A stretch of DNA of 64,000 bases from Streptomyces sp. DH37 (GTDB lineage Bacteria > Actinomycetota > Actinomycetes > Streptomycetales > Streptomycetaceae): contig NZ_JARVKV010000006.1 in the NCBI RefSeq assembly GCF_029813835.1, positions 1 to 64,000 on the forward strand, given 5' to 3'. The translations under genes and the position numbers were made by a program. The notes under the pieces were generated by a model that searched no databases, was not told the DNA's origin, and saw only the letters and a program-made list of their open reading frames with translations. Position 1 is the first letter of the stretch, and every line of letters begins with the position of its first letter. Shown one piece after another: positions 8,929 to 17,740 of this stretch.

Positions 8929-9142
8929 CGCGGCGCTCTCCTCCCTGTCGGGCGCTACGGCGGCGGGCGCTGGGGTGGAGCGGCGCCGCCGGGACGTGAT
9001 GCCCGGCCGAGGCCGCCTCCTCGGGTTGCGAGAGCGGCTGACCAGCGGCTGTGGCGATTGGAGTATGCCCGATAGGCGGCCCCGCGTCACCGCCGGGCGG
9101 AGATCGGCGGCGGTTGTCGGTCCCCGCTGCGAGACTCGCCCC

Positions 9143-10867
9143 ATGCGGGACGATCGGGACTCCACGGCGGGGGACGGGCGGGAGCGCGCGGTGCGCTGGG
9201 CGGTGGCGGTGACCGCCGAGGGCGCGGCCCGGCTGTGCCCGCTGGACGGGCGGGGGCGCGCGGCGGGCCCGGTGGTGACCGAGCCGGACGTGGCGCGGGC
9301 CGTCGCGTCGCGGGCCGCGTCCGGTTCGGCCGTCCGGTGGGTGTGGCGGTCGACGGCGGAGGTGTATCCGCGGCTGCTGGACGCCGGGGTGCGGGTGGAG
9401 CGGTGCCACGACGTGGAGGTGTCCGAGGCGCTGCTGCTGGGCCACGAGGGCCGGTGGGGCGAGCCGCGGTCGCTGGCCGCGGCCCTGGCCCGGCTGCACC
9501 GGTCGCCGGTGCCGGACGACCCGCCGCTGCCCGCGGCCGACCAGCAGCCCTCGCTGTTCGCGCCGGGCCCGGTGCCGCTGCCGCCGGGCACGGATCCGCT
9601 CCGGGCCCTGCTGGAGGTGTACGCCGAGCAGGTGCGGCGGGTGGAGGCGTCCGGGAGCCCGGAGCGGCTGCGGCTGCTGCTGGCGGCGGAGTCCGCGGGG
9701 ACGCTGGTGGCGGCGGAGATGAACCGGGCGGGGGTGCCCTGGCGGGCGGACGTCCACCGCGAGCTGCTGCGGGAGCTGCTGGGCGAGCGCTATCCGGGCG
9801 GCGGCGAGCCCAGCCGGCTGGCGGAGCTGGCCGAGGAGGTCTCGCGCGCGTTCGGGCCGGGGGTGCGGGTGCGGCCCGACCTGCCGGCGGACGTGGTCCG
9901 GGCGTTCGCGCGGGCCGGGATCCGGGTGCCCTCGACCCGGGCGTGGGAGCTGCGGAAGGTCGACCATCCGGCCGTCGCCCCGCTGCTGCGCTACAAGACG
10001 CTGTACCGGCTGCACACCGCGCACGGCTGGTCCTGGCTGCGCACCTGGGTGCGCGACGGCCGCTTCCACCCCGAGTACGTGCCCGGCGGCTCGGTCACGG
10101 GCCGCTGGACGAGCAACGGCGGGGGCGCGCTGCAGATCCCCAAGGTGGTGCGGCGCGCGGTGGTGGCCGACGAGGGGTGGCGGTTGGTGGTCGCCGACGC
10201 CGACCAGATGGAGCCCAGGGTGCTGGCCGCGGTCTCCCGCGACCGGGGGCTGATGGAGGTGGCCGGAAGCGGCCGGGACATGTACTCGGTGCTGTCGGAC
10301 CGGGCCTTCGGCGGCGACCGGGACCGGGCCAAGCTGGCGCTGCTGGGCGCGGTGTACGGGCAGACCTCGGGGGACGGCCTGCGGCACCTGGCGGACCTGC
10401 GGCGCCGCTACCCGGCGGCGGTGGCGTACGTGGACGAGGCGGCGCGGGCCGGCGAGGAGGGCCGTCTGGTGCGCACCTGGCTGGGCCGCACCTGCCCGCC
10501 GGCGGCCGCGCGGGATGCGGACGCCGGGGACGGCGGGGTCGGGCCGCCCGAGGCGGACGCGGCGGACGGCGGCGCGGCCCGGGCCCGCGGCCGGTTCACG
10601 CGGAACTTCGTGGTGCAGGGCAGCGGGGCCGACTGGATGCTGCTGGTGCTGGCCTCCCTGCGCCAGTCCCTGGCCGGGATGCGGGCCGAACTGGTGTTCT
10701 TCCAGCACGACGAGGTGATCGTGCACTGCCCCGCCGAGGAGGCGGAGGCGGTGGTGGAGGCCGTCCGCGCGGCGGGCGAGCGGGCGGGGCGCGCGGCCTT
10801 CGGCGAGACCCCGGTGCGCTTCCCGTTCACCACGGCCGTGGTGGAGTGCTACGCGGACGCCAAGTGA
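9143..10867 (+). CDS. Bifunctional 3'-5' exonuclease / family A DNA polymerase
   Basis: A 574-residue actinobacterial Pol I-like protein. The N-terminal third corresponds to the 3'-5' exonuclease fold but lacks an obvious complete DEDD set. The polymerase part has motif A as [10 protein letters not shown], motif B around [18 protein letters not shown] and motif C as [10 protein letters not shown], so the two metal-binding carboxylates and the nucleotide-binding Lys/Tyr are kept. It is shorter than PolA (no 5' nuclease). ATG 9143 is used here; GTG 9191 (VRWAVAVT) is an alternative start closer to the fold. A role in repair or translesion synthesis is inferred. Confidence 0.88.
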   Translation: MRDDRDSTAGDGRERAVRWAVAVTAEGAARLCPLDGRGRAAGPVVTEPDVARAVASRAASGSAVRWVWRSTAEVYPRLLDAGVRVERCHDVEVSEALLLGHEGRWGEPRSLAAALARLHRSPVPDDPPLPAADQQPSLFAPGPVPLPPGTDPLRALLEVYAEQVRRVEASGSPERLRLLLAAESAGTLVAAEMNRAGVPWRADVHRELLRELLGERYPGGGEPSRLAELAEEVSRAFGPGVRVRPDLPADVVRAFARAGIRVPSTRAWELRKVDHPAVAPLLRYKTLYRLHTAHGWSWLRTWVRDGRFHPEYVPGGSVTGRWTSNGGGALQIPKVVRRAVVADEGWRLVVADADQMEPRVLAAVSRDRGLMEVAGSGRDMYSVLSDRAFGGDRDRAKLALLGAVYGQTSGDGLRHLADLRRRYPAAVAYVDEAARAGEEGRLVRTWLGRTCPPAAARDADAGDGGVGPPEADAADGGAARARGRFTRNFVVQGSGADWMLLVLASLRQSLAGMRAELVFFQHDEVIVHCPAEEAEAVVEAVRAAGERAGRAAFGETPVRFPFTTAVVECYADAK

Positions 10868-10874
10868 GCCGGGC

Positions 10875-10909
10875 GGGGCGCGGGCCGGCCCCCGGCCCGC
10901 CCGCGCCCC
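10875..10909. terminator. GC-rich imperfect hairpin between convergent genes
   Basis: GGGGCGCGGGCCGG is followed by CCGGCCCG and GCGCCCC with a small bulge, between the polymerase and hydrolase stops. A likely shared terminator, assigned from the sequence alone. Confidence 0.4.
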
Positions 10910-10920
10910 GGAACGGGGCT

Positions 10921-10974
10921 CAGCCCGTCCGCGCCCGTTCCGGGACTCAGTCCGTCCGCGCCCGTTCCGGGGCG
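10921..10974. repeat. 27-bp tandem duplication covering the 3' end of the hydrolase gene
   Basis: Two adjacent 27-bp units (10921-10947 and 10948-10974) share CCGTCCGCGCCCGTTCCGGG exactly. The right copy is the last codons of the leftward hydrolase including PERARTD; its stop codon falls at the junction and the left copy would re-encode PERARTG followed by another stop. Confidence 0.7.
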
Positions 10975-11822
10975 AGGAAGGCGCGCAGCGCTCCGGCGAG
11001 CTGCTCGGGGGCCTCCTCGGCCATGTGGTGGCCGCTGTCGATCGTGCCGCAGGTGACGTCGTCCGCCCAGTTCCGCCAGATGCCGGGGATGTCCGGGTAG
11101 AGGTCGCCGAGGTCGTCCTTCTCGGACCACAGCACCAGCGTCGGGCAGGTGATCCGGCGGCCCGCGGCCCGGTCGGCCTCCTCGTGGCGGCGGTCCACGG
11201 TCAGCCCGGCGCGGTAGTCCTCCAGCATGGCCCGCACGGTGGCCGGGTCGTGGACGGCCCGCTGGTAGTCCTCCCACGCCTCGGCGCCCATCCTCTCCTC
11301 CGAGCCGCCGTACCAGGCGGCGGGGTCGGCGAGGATGGCGCGCTCGGGCTTGTCGGGGACGGCGAAGAAGAACCAGTGGTACCAGGCGCGGGCGAAGCGC
11401 TCGTCGCAGCGGGCCAGGTGCTCGCTGATGGGGATGCAGTCGCCCACCGCCAGACGGGTCACGGCCTGCGGCGCGTCCAGCGCGAGCCGGTGGGCGACGT
11501 AGGAGCCCCGGTCGTGGCCGAAGACGGCGAAGCGGTCGTGGCCCAGGCGCCGCATCAGCTCCCGGCAGTCGCGGGCCATGGCGCGCTTGGAGTACGGCGT
11601 GTGGTCGGCGTCGGTGGGCGGCTTGGAGGACTGCCCGTAGCCGCGCAGGTCGGGGCAGACGACGGTGTGGCCGTCCGCGAGCAGGGGCGCGACGCGGTGC
11701 CAGGTGGCGTGGGTGCGCGGATGGCCGTGGAGGAGCAGCAGCGGCGGCCCGGATCCGCCGTGCCGTACCCGTAGGACCGCGTCGCCCACGTCGATCCGCT
11801 CCAGCGCGAAACCGTCGAACAC
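10947..11822 (-). CDS. Alpha/beta hydrolase, fluoroacetate-dehalogenase-like
   Basis: A 291-residue alpha/beta hydrolase. The oxyanion-hole motif HGHPRT (about 33-38), nucleophile motif GHDRG with Asp, and SGHHM near the C-terminus give a dehalogenase or epoxide-hydrolase type Asp-His dyad. The cap segment AWYHWFFFAVPDKPE and a later DYRAG match halide-binding and cap residues of fluoroacetate dehalogenases. The second substrate-binding arginine of that family (DRGxR) is Tyr here (DRGSY), so haloacetate use is doubtful. GTG 11822 has GGAGGGAG upstream. The substrate is unknown. Confidence 0.8.
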   Translation of the reverse strand: MFDGFALERIDVGDAVLRVRHGGSGPPLLLLHGHPRTHATWHRVAPLLADGHTVVCPDLRGYGQSSKPPTDADHTPYSKRAMARDCRELMRRLGHDRFAVFGHDRGSYVAHRLALDAPQAVTRLAVGDCIPISEHLARCDERFARAWYHWFFFAVPDKPERAILADPAAWYGGSEERMGAEAWEDYQRAVHDPATVRAMLEDYRAGLTVDRRHEEADRAAGRRITCPTLVLWSEKDDLGDLYPDIPGIWRNWADDVTCGTIDSGHHMAEEAPEQLAGALRAFLAPERARTD

Positions 11823-12255
11823 GCCCGCTCCCTCCGTCGGCCGTCCTGCCGGCCGCCCCGCGCGTGCCCGCCGGCGCGCCGCACGCGCGGGCGGGCGGGG
11901 CCCGCGGGGGCACGGCCGTGTGCCCGGGTACACCGGCTTCCCGCGTTCCGAGGAGTCACACCACGGGCGACGCGGCGCAGGCCGGCGTCGCCGGACGCCC
12001 GTCACGGGCCGGCGCGCACCACACCCCGGAGGAAAGGACCGCTCCGAGGCCCGCACCGGCGACCGAGCCCGGCGGCGGGCTCCCGCGGCCCGGCCCCCCA
12101 CGGCGGGGGGACCGGGTCGGCCACCATTGGTATGGACATGACTCCAGATCCCTTCTACGCTCTCCTGGACCAGACCTGAGAGCGCTCTCATGTCTCCGCT
12201 GTCCGACCCCACCTCCACCTCGACAGGTAGAGCCGACAGAAGGAGAACCATCGTC
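11823..12255. promoter_or_regulatory. Divergent intergenic region upstream of secreted protease
   Basis: The 430 bp between divergent genes hold no convincing ORF. Near the protease are ATTGGTATGGAC (about 12126-12137) and AGGTCTGGTCCA on the minus strand (about 12167-12178), both loosely similar to DasR-type sites, and a perfect 14-bp palindrome (separate entry). Confidence 0.5.
12177..12190. promoter_or_regulatory. Perfect palindrome resembling a CebR/LacI-family operator
   Basis: TGAGAGCGCTCTCA is a perfect 14-bp palindrome ending 65 bp before the protease start. It differs from the CebR operator TGGGAGCGCTCCCA at two symmetric positions, which suggests a LacI/GalR-family repressor site. 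Confidence 0.5.
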
Positions 12256-13419
12256 ATGCGACGCAGGATCGGTGTGCGCGCGGGCCTGTCCGCGCTGCTC
12301 GCGCTGGGTGCGCTGACCGCCACGGGGGGCGGGCTCACGTCCGCCTCGGCCGCCCCCGCGCCCGGCGACGGCGCGCCCGCGCGGGCGCTGGTGGACGCCA
12401 TGGAGCGCGACCTCGGGCTGACGGAGCGCCAGGCGCGGGAGCGGCTGCGGCAGGAGGCGGCGGCCATGGAGACGGCCCCCAGAGCCGAGCGGGCCGCGGG
12501 CTCCGCCTTCGCCGGCTCCTGGTTCGACGCCCGCTCCGGCGAGCTGGTCGTCGGCGTGACCAGCCCCGGCAAGGCCGCCGCCGTACGGGCGACGGGCGCC
12601 GAGGCCCGGATCGTCGAGCACAGCGCCGAGGAGCTGGACGCCGCCAAGGCCCGCATCGACGCCCGGGCGGAGCGGAAGGCGGCTCCGGAGGCGGTGAGCG
12701 GCTGGCACGTCGATCCCCGCGCCAACACCGTGGTGGTCGACCTCGTGAAGGGGGCCGAGCGCGACGCCGCGGTGCGGGGCTTCCTGGCCGACGCGCGGAA
12801 GGCCGGCCCGGTGACGGTGCGCGAGACCGCCGGCGAGGCGCCCCGCACCTTCGCGGCCGGCGTCGTCGGCGGCGACCCGTACTACACCGGCAGCGCCCGC
12901 TGCTCCATCGGCTTCTCGGTGCACGGCGGCTTCGTCACCGCCGGGCACTGCGGACGCGCGGGGGACTCCGTGCGCGGCTGGGACGGCTCGCAGATGGGCG
13001 CTTTCCGGGGCTCGTCCTTCCCCGGCAACGACTACGCCTTCGTGAGCACCGGCCACGGCTGGTGGACGGTCCCGGTGGTGCTGGGCTGGGGGACGGTGCC
13101 CGACGTCCTGGTGCGCGGCTCGGCCGAGGCCCCCGTCGGCGCCTCGATCTGCCGTTCCGGCTCCACCACCCGCTGGCACTGCGGCCAGGTGCTGGCGAAG
13201 AACGAGACGGTCAACTACAGCCAGGGCGCCGTCCACCAGATGACCAAGACCAGCGTCTGCGCCGAGCCCGGCGACTCCGGCGGCTCGTTCGTCAGCGGCG
13301 ACCAGGCCCAGGGCGTCACCTCGGGCGGCTGGGGCAACTGCTCCGGCGGCGGCCAGACCTGGTTCCAGCCGGTCAACGAGATCCTGTCGGTGTACGGCCT
13401 GACGCTGCACACCGCCTGA
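12256..13419 (+). CDS. Secreted S1 family serine protease with pro-region (streptogrisin-like)
   Basis: A 387-residue pre-pro-protease. Signal peptide about 1-33 ends in SASAA-PAPG; an alpha-lytic-protease-type pro-domain occupies about 40-200; the mature chymotrypsin-fold domain begins near [10 protein letters not shown]. The triad is visible: His231 (TAGHCG), Asp259 (GNDYAFV) and Ser341 (GDSGGS). Six cysteines in the mature part can form the three disulfides usual in streptogrisins. ATG 12256 follows AAGGAGAA. It is monocistronic, with a CebR-like palindrome upstream and a stem-loop at 13448-13475 downstream. Role: extracellular protein breakdown. Confidence 0.93.
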   Translation: MRRRIGVRAGLSALLALGALTATGGGLTSASAAPAPGDGAPARALVDAMERDLGLTERQARERLRQEAAAMETAPRAERAAGSAFAGSWFDARSGELVVGVTSPGKAAAVRATGAEARIVEHSAEELDAAKARIDARAERKAAPEAVSGWHVDPRANTVVVDLVKGAERDAAVRGFLADARKAGPVTVRETAGEAPRTFAAGVVGGDPYYTGSARCSIGFSVHGGFVTAGHCGRAGDSVRGWDGSQMGAFRGSSFPGNDYAFVSTGHGWWTVPVVLGWGTVPDVLVRGSAEAPVGASICRSGSTTRWHCGQVLAKNETVNYSQGAVHQMTKTSVCAEPGDSGGSFVSGDQAQGVTSGGWGNCSGGGQTWFQPVNEILSVYGLTLHTA

Positions 13420-13447
13420 CACCGCGCCCGGGGGGTGCGCGGAGGAG

Positions 13448-13475
13448 GGGTCGCCCGGTGCCGGCCGGGCGGCCC
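13448..13475 (+). terminator. Terminator after protease
   Basis: GGGTCGCCCGG (13448-13458) and CCGGGCGGCCC (13465-13475) form an 11-bp stem with one G-U pair and a 6-nt loop, 29 bp after the stop. Confidence 0.65.
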
Positions 13476-13572
13476 CTCACCCCTTCCCCGGGCACACCCG
13501 TCAGGGGCGGGCGCGCCCCCGCGCGGGGGCGGGATCTGTGTTACGTTGGTCCACGTTGCAGTTTTGGTACCC

Positions 13573-13624
13573 ATGAACTTTGTGCGCGCCTGACGGTTTG
13601 TGACCTTCAGGCGCGTTTGTTTTG
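13573..13624 (+). promoter_or_regulatory. cspA leader: 6-codon uORF overlapping a terminator-like hairpin
   Basis: ATG at 13573 opens a MNFVRA peptide whose TGA stop (13591-13593) is the end of the hairpin's 5' arm. CGCGCCTGA (13585-13593) pairs perfectly with TCAGGCGCG (13607-13615) around a 13-nt loop, and TTTGTTTTG follows. The layout is that of an attenuator in the long leader of the cold-shock gene. No clear Shine-Dalgarno precedes the small ORF. Confidence 0.5.
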
Positions 13625-13715
13625 TCCGGCTCTTCCGGTGGGGTCTCATTGCGGCGACACGGGAGTCCACGCGGTGTGGATTTCCCGCACTGCCCCGTAC
13701 ATGGAGGAGAAAAGC

Positions 13716-13919
13716 ATGGCTACTGGCACCGTGAAGTGGTTCAACGCGGAAAAGGGCTTCGGCTTCATCGAGCAGGACGGCGGCGGCGCCGACGTCTTCG
13801 CCCACTACTCGAACATCGCCACCCAGGGCTTCCGCGAGCTCCACGAGGGCCAGAAGGTCACCTTCGACGTCACCCAGGGCCAGAAGGGCCCGCAGGCGGA
13901 GAACATCCTCCCCGCCTGA
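13716..13919 (+). CDS. cspA: Cold shock protein
   Basis: A 67-residue single cold-shock domain protein, an RNA chaperone that binds single-stranded nucleic acid. RNP-1 (KGFGFIE) and RNP-2 (VFAHY) are intact and the length is standard. ATG 13716 follows GGAGGAGA. The 5' leader is long (well over 120 nt) and structured, with a small uORF and a terminator-like hairpin, so control at the level of RNA folding is likely. A perfect 15-bp terminator lies downstream. Confidence 0.96.
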   Translation: MATGTVKWFNAEKGFGFIEQDGGGADVFAHYSNIATQGFRELHEGQKVTFDVTQGQKGPQAENILPA

Positions 13920-13961
13920 CGGCGCCGCGTTCGGTGAACGCGTCGCACAGCACCACCCAGA

Positions 13962-13995
13962 GCCGGGGCCCGCACCACAGGGTGCGGGCCCCGGC
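13962..13995 (+). terminator. Terminator after cspA
   Basis: A perfect 15-bp stem (GCCGGGGCCCGCACC and its complement) with a 4-nt loop, 43 bp after the cspA stop. Confidence 0.8.
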
Positions 13996-14226
13996 CGTGC
14001 TGCCGCTCCGGCGCCCGGCGCACCGGCTCTCCGCCGTGCGCCCTCCCGGCCGTCCGGCCGGCCCTCCGCGCGGCGTCGCGGCCGACCGCGGCCCGGCCGC
14101 CGGTTCCCCGCCGCGCCACGGCAGCGCGATCCGCTCTTTCACCGGCTCGTTCCCGCGATTCTCCGCCCGGCCACATCCGCGGAGTCTTCCCCGGCACGCG
14201 CCGCACCGAGGAAGGTTCCCCTCCGT

Positions 14227-15678
14227 ATGAACTCGAACTCCCCAGCCCGTTCCACCCGTCGTCGCCGCCCCCGTTCGGGGGGCGCCGCGCGGATCCCCGC
14301 CCAGAGCCAGGCCCGCGGCCGCGAGAAGGCCCCGCGCCGGGACGAGCCCGTCGCGCCGGCCGGCACCCCCGGTCTGCCCCCGGCCGCCTCCTTCGCCGAG
14401 CTGGACATGCCCGCGCCGCTGCTGGAGACGCTGAGGCAGCAGGGCGTCACCGTGCCGTTCCCGATCCAGGCGGCCACCCTGCCCGACTCGCTGAACGGCC
14501 GCGACGTCCTGGGGCGCGGGCAGACCGGTTCGGGCAAGACCCTCGCCTTCGGACTGGCCCTGCTCGCCCGTACCGCCGGCCTGCGCGCCGAGCCGCGCGG
14601 CCCCCTCGCCCTGGTGCTCGTGCCCACCCGGGAACTGGCCCAGCAGGTCACCGAGGCCCTCACCCCCTACGCGCGGGCCCTGCGGCTGCGGATGACCACG
14701 GTCGTGGGCGGTCTGTCGCTCGGCCGCCAGGCCGCCGCGCTCAGGAACGGCGCCGAGGTGGTCGTCGCCACCCCCGGGCGGCTGAGGGACCTGGTCGAGC
14801 GGGGCGACTGCCGGCTGGGCGAGGTGCGGACCACCGTGCTGGACGAGGCCGACCAGATGGCCGACATGGGCTTCCTCCCGCAGGTCACCGCCCTGCTGGA
14901 CCAGGTGCGCCCCGACGGCCAGCGGATGCTGTTCTCCGCCACCCTGGACGGCGACGTGGACCGGCTGGTGCGGCGGTTCCTGTCCGACCCGGTGGTCCAC
15001 TCCGTCGATCCCCCCGCGGGCGCCGTCACCACGATGGAGCACCACATCCTGCGGGTGAGCACCGACGACAAGAACGCCGTCGCCACGCGCATCGCCGCCC
15101 GCGACGGGCGCGTGATCATGTTCGTGCACACCAAGCGCGCCGTGGACCGGCTGGTCAGGCGACTGCTGGCCAGCGGCGTCCGGGCAGGCGCGCTGCACGG
15201 CGGCAAGTCCCAGAACCAGCGCAACCGCACGCTGGAGCAGTTCAAGGACGGACAGGCGACGGTGCTGGTGGCCACCAACGTGGCCGCCCGCGGCATCCAC
15301 GTCGACAGCCTCGACCTGGTGGTCAACGTCGACCCGCCCGCCGACCACAAGGACTACCTGCACCGCGGCGGCCGTACCGCGCGGGCCGGCGAGTCCGGCA
15401 GCGTCGTGACCCTGGTCACCCCCGAGCAGCGCCGCGAGGTCGACCGGATGGTGGCCGCCGCCGGTGTGTCGCCCCAGGTCACCCCGGTCCGCTCCACCGG
15501 TGAGGAGCTCGCCCGGATCACCGGGGCGAAGGCCCCCTCCGGCGTTCCCGTGGTCCTCGCCACGCCGCCCGCCGAACGGCCCCAGCGGCCCCGGCGCGAG
15601 ACGCCCGCCTCCCGCGGGCGCCGACGGCGTCCGGCGCGGGGGCGGCGTACGCCGGGCGCGGCGGGCAGCGCTTCCTGA
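14227..15678 (+). CDS. DEAD-box ATP-dependent RNA helicase
   Basis: A 483-residue helicase. Basic, disordered extensions lie at both ends (about 1-50 and 440-483, Arg/Pro-rich). The core keeps the Q-motif region (VPFPIQ), Walker A QTGSGKT, PTRELA, TPGR, LDEAD, SAT, and the C-lobe ARGIHV and HRGGRTARAG motifs. It probably unwinds RNA duplexes in ribosome assembly or cold adaptation. It sits directly after the cold-shock gene but behind a strong terminator and 230 bp, so it is likely transcribed on its own. No specific symbol is justified. Confidence 0.93.
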   Translation: MNSNSPARSTRRRRPRSGGAARIPAQSQARGREKAPRRDEPVAPAGTPGLPPAASFAELDMPAPLLETLRQQGVTVPFPIQAATLPDSLNGRDVLGRGQTGSGKTLAFGLALLARTAGLRAEPRGPLALVLVPTRELAQQVTEALTPYARALRLRMTTVVGGLSLGRQAAALRNGAEVVVATPGRLRDLVERGDCRLGEVRTTVLDEADQMADMGFLPQVTALLDQVRPDGQRMLFSATLDGDVDRLVRRFLSDPVVHSVDPPAGAVTTMEHHILRVSTDDKNAVATRIAARDGRVIMFVHTKRAVDRLVRRLLASGVRAGALHGGKSQNQRNRTLEQFKDGQATVLVATNVAARGIHVDSLDLVVNVDPPADHKDYLHRGGRTARAGESGSVVTLVTPEQRREVDRMVAAAGVSPQVTPVRSTGEELARITGAKAPSGVPVVLATPPAERPQRPRRETPASRGRRRRPARGRRTPGAAGSAS

Positions 15679-15796
15679 ACGGCTCCCGTACGGCCCGGCC
15701 ACCCGGCCGTACGGGACGGGCCGCCGTGCATGCGCCGTGAGCCGCCGGGGTACTCCGGCGGCTCACACGGCACACAGCCCGCACGGGAGGCATCCG

Positions 15797-15994
15797 ATGG
15801 CGAAGATCAACAACCCGATCGAGCTGCAGAAGGCCCTGGGCGGCGTGGACTATCCCGCCGACCGCGAGTCCCTGGTCAGGAACGCCAAGGAGAAGGGCGC
15901 CAAGAAGGAGGTCGTGGAGGAGCTCTCGTCGCTGAAGAAGGACCGCTTCGACGGGCCGGACGACGTGAGCAAGGCGGTCTTCGGCAACGGCTGA
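15797..15994 (+). CDS. DUF2795 domain-containing small protein
   Basis: A 65-residue charged protein. The pattern PIELQKALGGVDYPADRESLV...KEKGAKKEVVEEL matches DUF2795, small helical proteins frequent in actinobacteria. ATG 15797 follows GGGAGG. Function is unknown; paralogues are often stress-associated, which is only an association. It has its own strong terminator and converges with another small hydrophilic gene. Confidence 0.85.
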   Translation: MAKINNPIELQKALGGVDYPADRESLVRNAKEKGAKKEVVEELSSLKKDRFDGPDDVSKAVFGNG

Positions 15995-16020
15995 GCCCGC
16001 CGCCCGCCACCACGGCGCCG

Positions 16021-16057
16021 CTCCGGGGCGCGACCGCCGAGCGGTCGCGCCCCGGAG
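16021..16057. terminator. Strong bidirectional terminator
   Basis: A perfect 17-bp stem (16021-16037 with 16041-16057, loop CGA) between convergent genes ending at 15994 and 16110. Confidence 0.8.
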
Positions 16058-16109
16058 GCGTCGGAGGCGTACGGGGGCCGACGGGTTCCGCCGCGCGGGC
16101 TTGCCGCGG

Positions 16110-16313
16110 CTAGCGGCCGCCCTCGTCCTGCTCCCCGGTGAGGTCCTCGCGGTCCACACCGGCCTCGGACATGGCGTCCTCCAGCTCCCGCCCGACGTTC
16201 CCCCGGTCCTTGTTGGCCTCCTCGGCCCTGCGGGCGGACTCCTGGCCCTGCTCGTCGAAGACGACCTGGTCGGTCTTCTCGGTCTTGGGGCGGCTCTCCT
16301 CGGGCATGGTCAT
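16110..16313 (-). CDS. Small hydrophilic hypothetical protein
   Basis: A 67-residue, highly charged protein, rich in Glu, Asp, Arg and Lys and predicted largely disordered or helical. I do not recognise a family, though short acidic stress-related proteins of this type are common in Streptomyces. ATG 16313 follows GAGGAG. Upstream, TTGTGA is repeated 10 bp apart (16359-16374), which could be a regulatory element. Confidence 0.7.
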   Translation of the reverse strand: MTMPEESRPKTEKTDQVVFDEQGQESARRAEEANKDRGNVGRELEDAMSEAGVDREDLTGEQDEGGR

Positions 16314-16672
16314 GGCGGTCTCCTCGGCTTCGTGACGTCTGTGGTCGGTTGCGACCTTTTGTGATCGCTTGTGACAGGAGGACGCCGTACCCGCTCCCGG
16401 GCGACGCATGCGCATCGGCGCGGGAACCGCGGACACCGGCGCAGCGCCGGTCACGGCGGCGGGGCACGGGGTTCCGCCCGGTCCCCGGCGGGCGGGGCCG
16501 GTGACCGGGCGGACGGCGCCGGGCCGCACCGCGGCGCGCGAGCCGGGCTCCGGCGGCAGCGGGCGCGCCGTACCGGCCGTCGGGCGCGTGCCCGGGGAGG
16601 CGCGGCCGAGGGTCCTCGCGCCCGGCGCCCGCGCCGCCGCGGCGCGTTCCACCCACCGGCGCCCGTGACGGG
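16314..16672. other. Intergenic region with TTGTGA direct repeat
   Basis: About 360 bp between two leftward genes. TTGTGA occurs at 16359-16364 and 16369-16374, exactly one helical turn apart, in a less GC-rich patch upstream of the small gene at 16110. The rest is featureless GC-rich sequence. Confidence 0.5.
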
Positions 16673-17626
16673 TCAGGCGGTCGCCGTCAGGCGGTCGTGC
16701 TTGAAGACCTGGCGGTCGTGCCAGCGGACGAAGGCCTCGTCGACCGGCGGCCGTCCGGGGCGGGGCCTGGCCAGCGGGGCGTCGTGGAGGTCGTCCACGG
16801 CCCGGCCGGCCCGGCCGCGGGCGGTGTAGCGGGGGGAGACGCGGATGCGCAGGTCCGGGGTGAGACCGAGCGCCCCCAGGTCGAACAGCGCGTGGTGCAG
16901 GGCGCACAGCGCGAGACCGTTGGACAGCTCGTCGGGGCCGTCCTGGCTGTGCCACCGCACGTGGGCGGCCTCCAGACCGGCCGGGTTGCGGCCCAGCGCA
17001 CCGTCGTAGCCGCACATCGCGCAGGCGAAGGCGTACGCGTGCAGCACCCGCTCGGCGAAGTCCGGCCGGCGCGGACGGCGGCGCCGGACCGGCAGGGCGA
17101 GCGCGGCCTCCTCCACGGCGGTCAGGTCCAGTCCGGCGTCGGCGCGGATGGCGGGTTCGAGCGCGGGCGTGAAGTGGAGGTCCAGCAGGAGCCGGGCGGC
17201 GGCGGCCAGGGTGCCGGGGTCGGCCAGGAGGCGTTCGACGGCCGGGCGCAGCCGCCCGGTCGCGCCCCGGGCGCGCAGCCAGGAGCCGCCGCGCGAGGGC
17301 GCGCTGGGCAGCGGACGGCCGTCGGCGTCCCGCGGGTCCCACAGGGTGCGCTCCAGGTGCACGAACGGCATGGCCGCGCGGTCGGCGGCCTTCGCGTGCG
17401 GGCCGTAGTCGTCGATCATGCGGCTGACCGGCTCCTCGGCCTCGGCGTAGGCCACCGCCGTGCTGCCGGTGGCGGCGAACCGGCCCAGCAGCCACAGCAC
17501 CAGCAGCGGCTTGTGGGGCGCGCGCCGCGTGCCGACGGTGGCCCGCCGCAGGTTCGCCAGCGCGGACAGCAGGTCGTCCTTCGCCGTCACGTCCCTCGCC
17601 ACGTTCCTCGTCACGTCCCTCGTCAC
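16673..17626 (-). CDS. SBD-HNH endonuclease, probable phosphorothioate-DNA-dependent restriction enzyme
   Basis: A protein of up to 317 residues. The N-terminal part has RRAPHKPLLVLWLLGRF (about 34-50) and MPFVHLERTLWD (about 86-97), the pattern of the sulfur-binding domain that recognises phosphorothioated DNA in ScoMcrA/SprMcrA-type enzymes. The C-terminal HNH nuclease shows CAMC (202-205), LEAAHVRWH (His222), Asn236 and CALHH (His244/245). No dnd modification genes are present, which fits a type IV enzyme cutting incoming modified DNA. Four GTG codons in 12-bp repeats (17626, 17614, 17602, 17590) compete as starts; the domain begins soon after 17590. Confidence 0.85.
   Translation of the reverse strand: MTRDVTRNVARDVTAKDDLLSALANLRRATVGTRRAPHKPLLVLWLLGRFAATGSTAVAYAEAEEPVSRMIDDYGPHAKAADRAAMPFVHLERTLWDPRDADGRPLPSAPSRGGSWLRARGATGRLRPAVERLLADPGTLAAAARLLLDLHFTPALEPAIRADAGLDLTAVEEAALALPVRRRRPRRPDFAERVLHAYAFACAMCGYDGALGRNPAGLEAAHVRWHSQDGPDELSNGLALCALHHALFDLGALGLTPDLRIRVSPRYTARGRAGRAVDDLHDAPLARPRPGRPPVDEAFVRWHDRQVFKHDRLTATA
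17588..17626 (-). repeat. 12-bp tandem repeats carrying successive GTG starts
   Basis: Read on the minus strand, GTGACGAGGGAC, GTGACGAGGAAC and GTGGCGAGGGAC follow one another and are succeeded by a fourth GTGACG. Each unit contains an in-frame GTG and a GAGG that could act as a ribosome binding site for the next. Confidence 0.75.
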
Positions 17627-17740
17627 GGGGCCACGGCCGGCCGGTCCCGCGCCGGGAAACGGGGGTGAGGACCGGCGCCTCCCGGGTAGGTCTCCCCCGC
17701 ACCGGCCGCCCGGCCGGCCGACCGATGCGAGGTTCGACAC

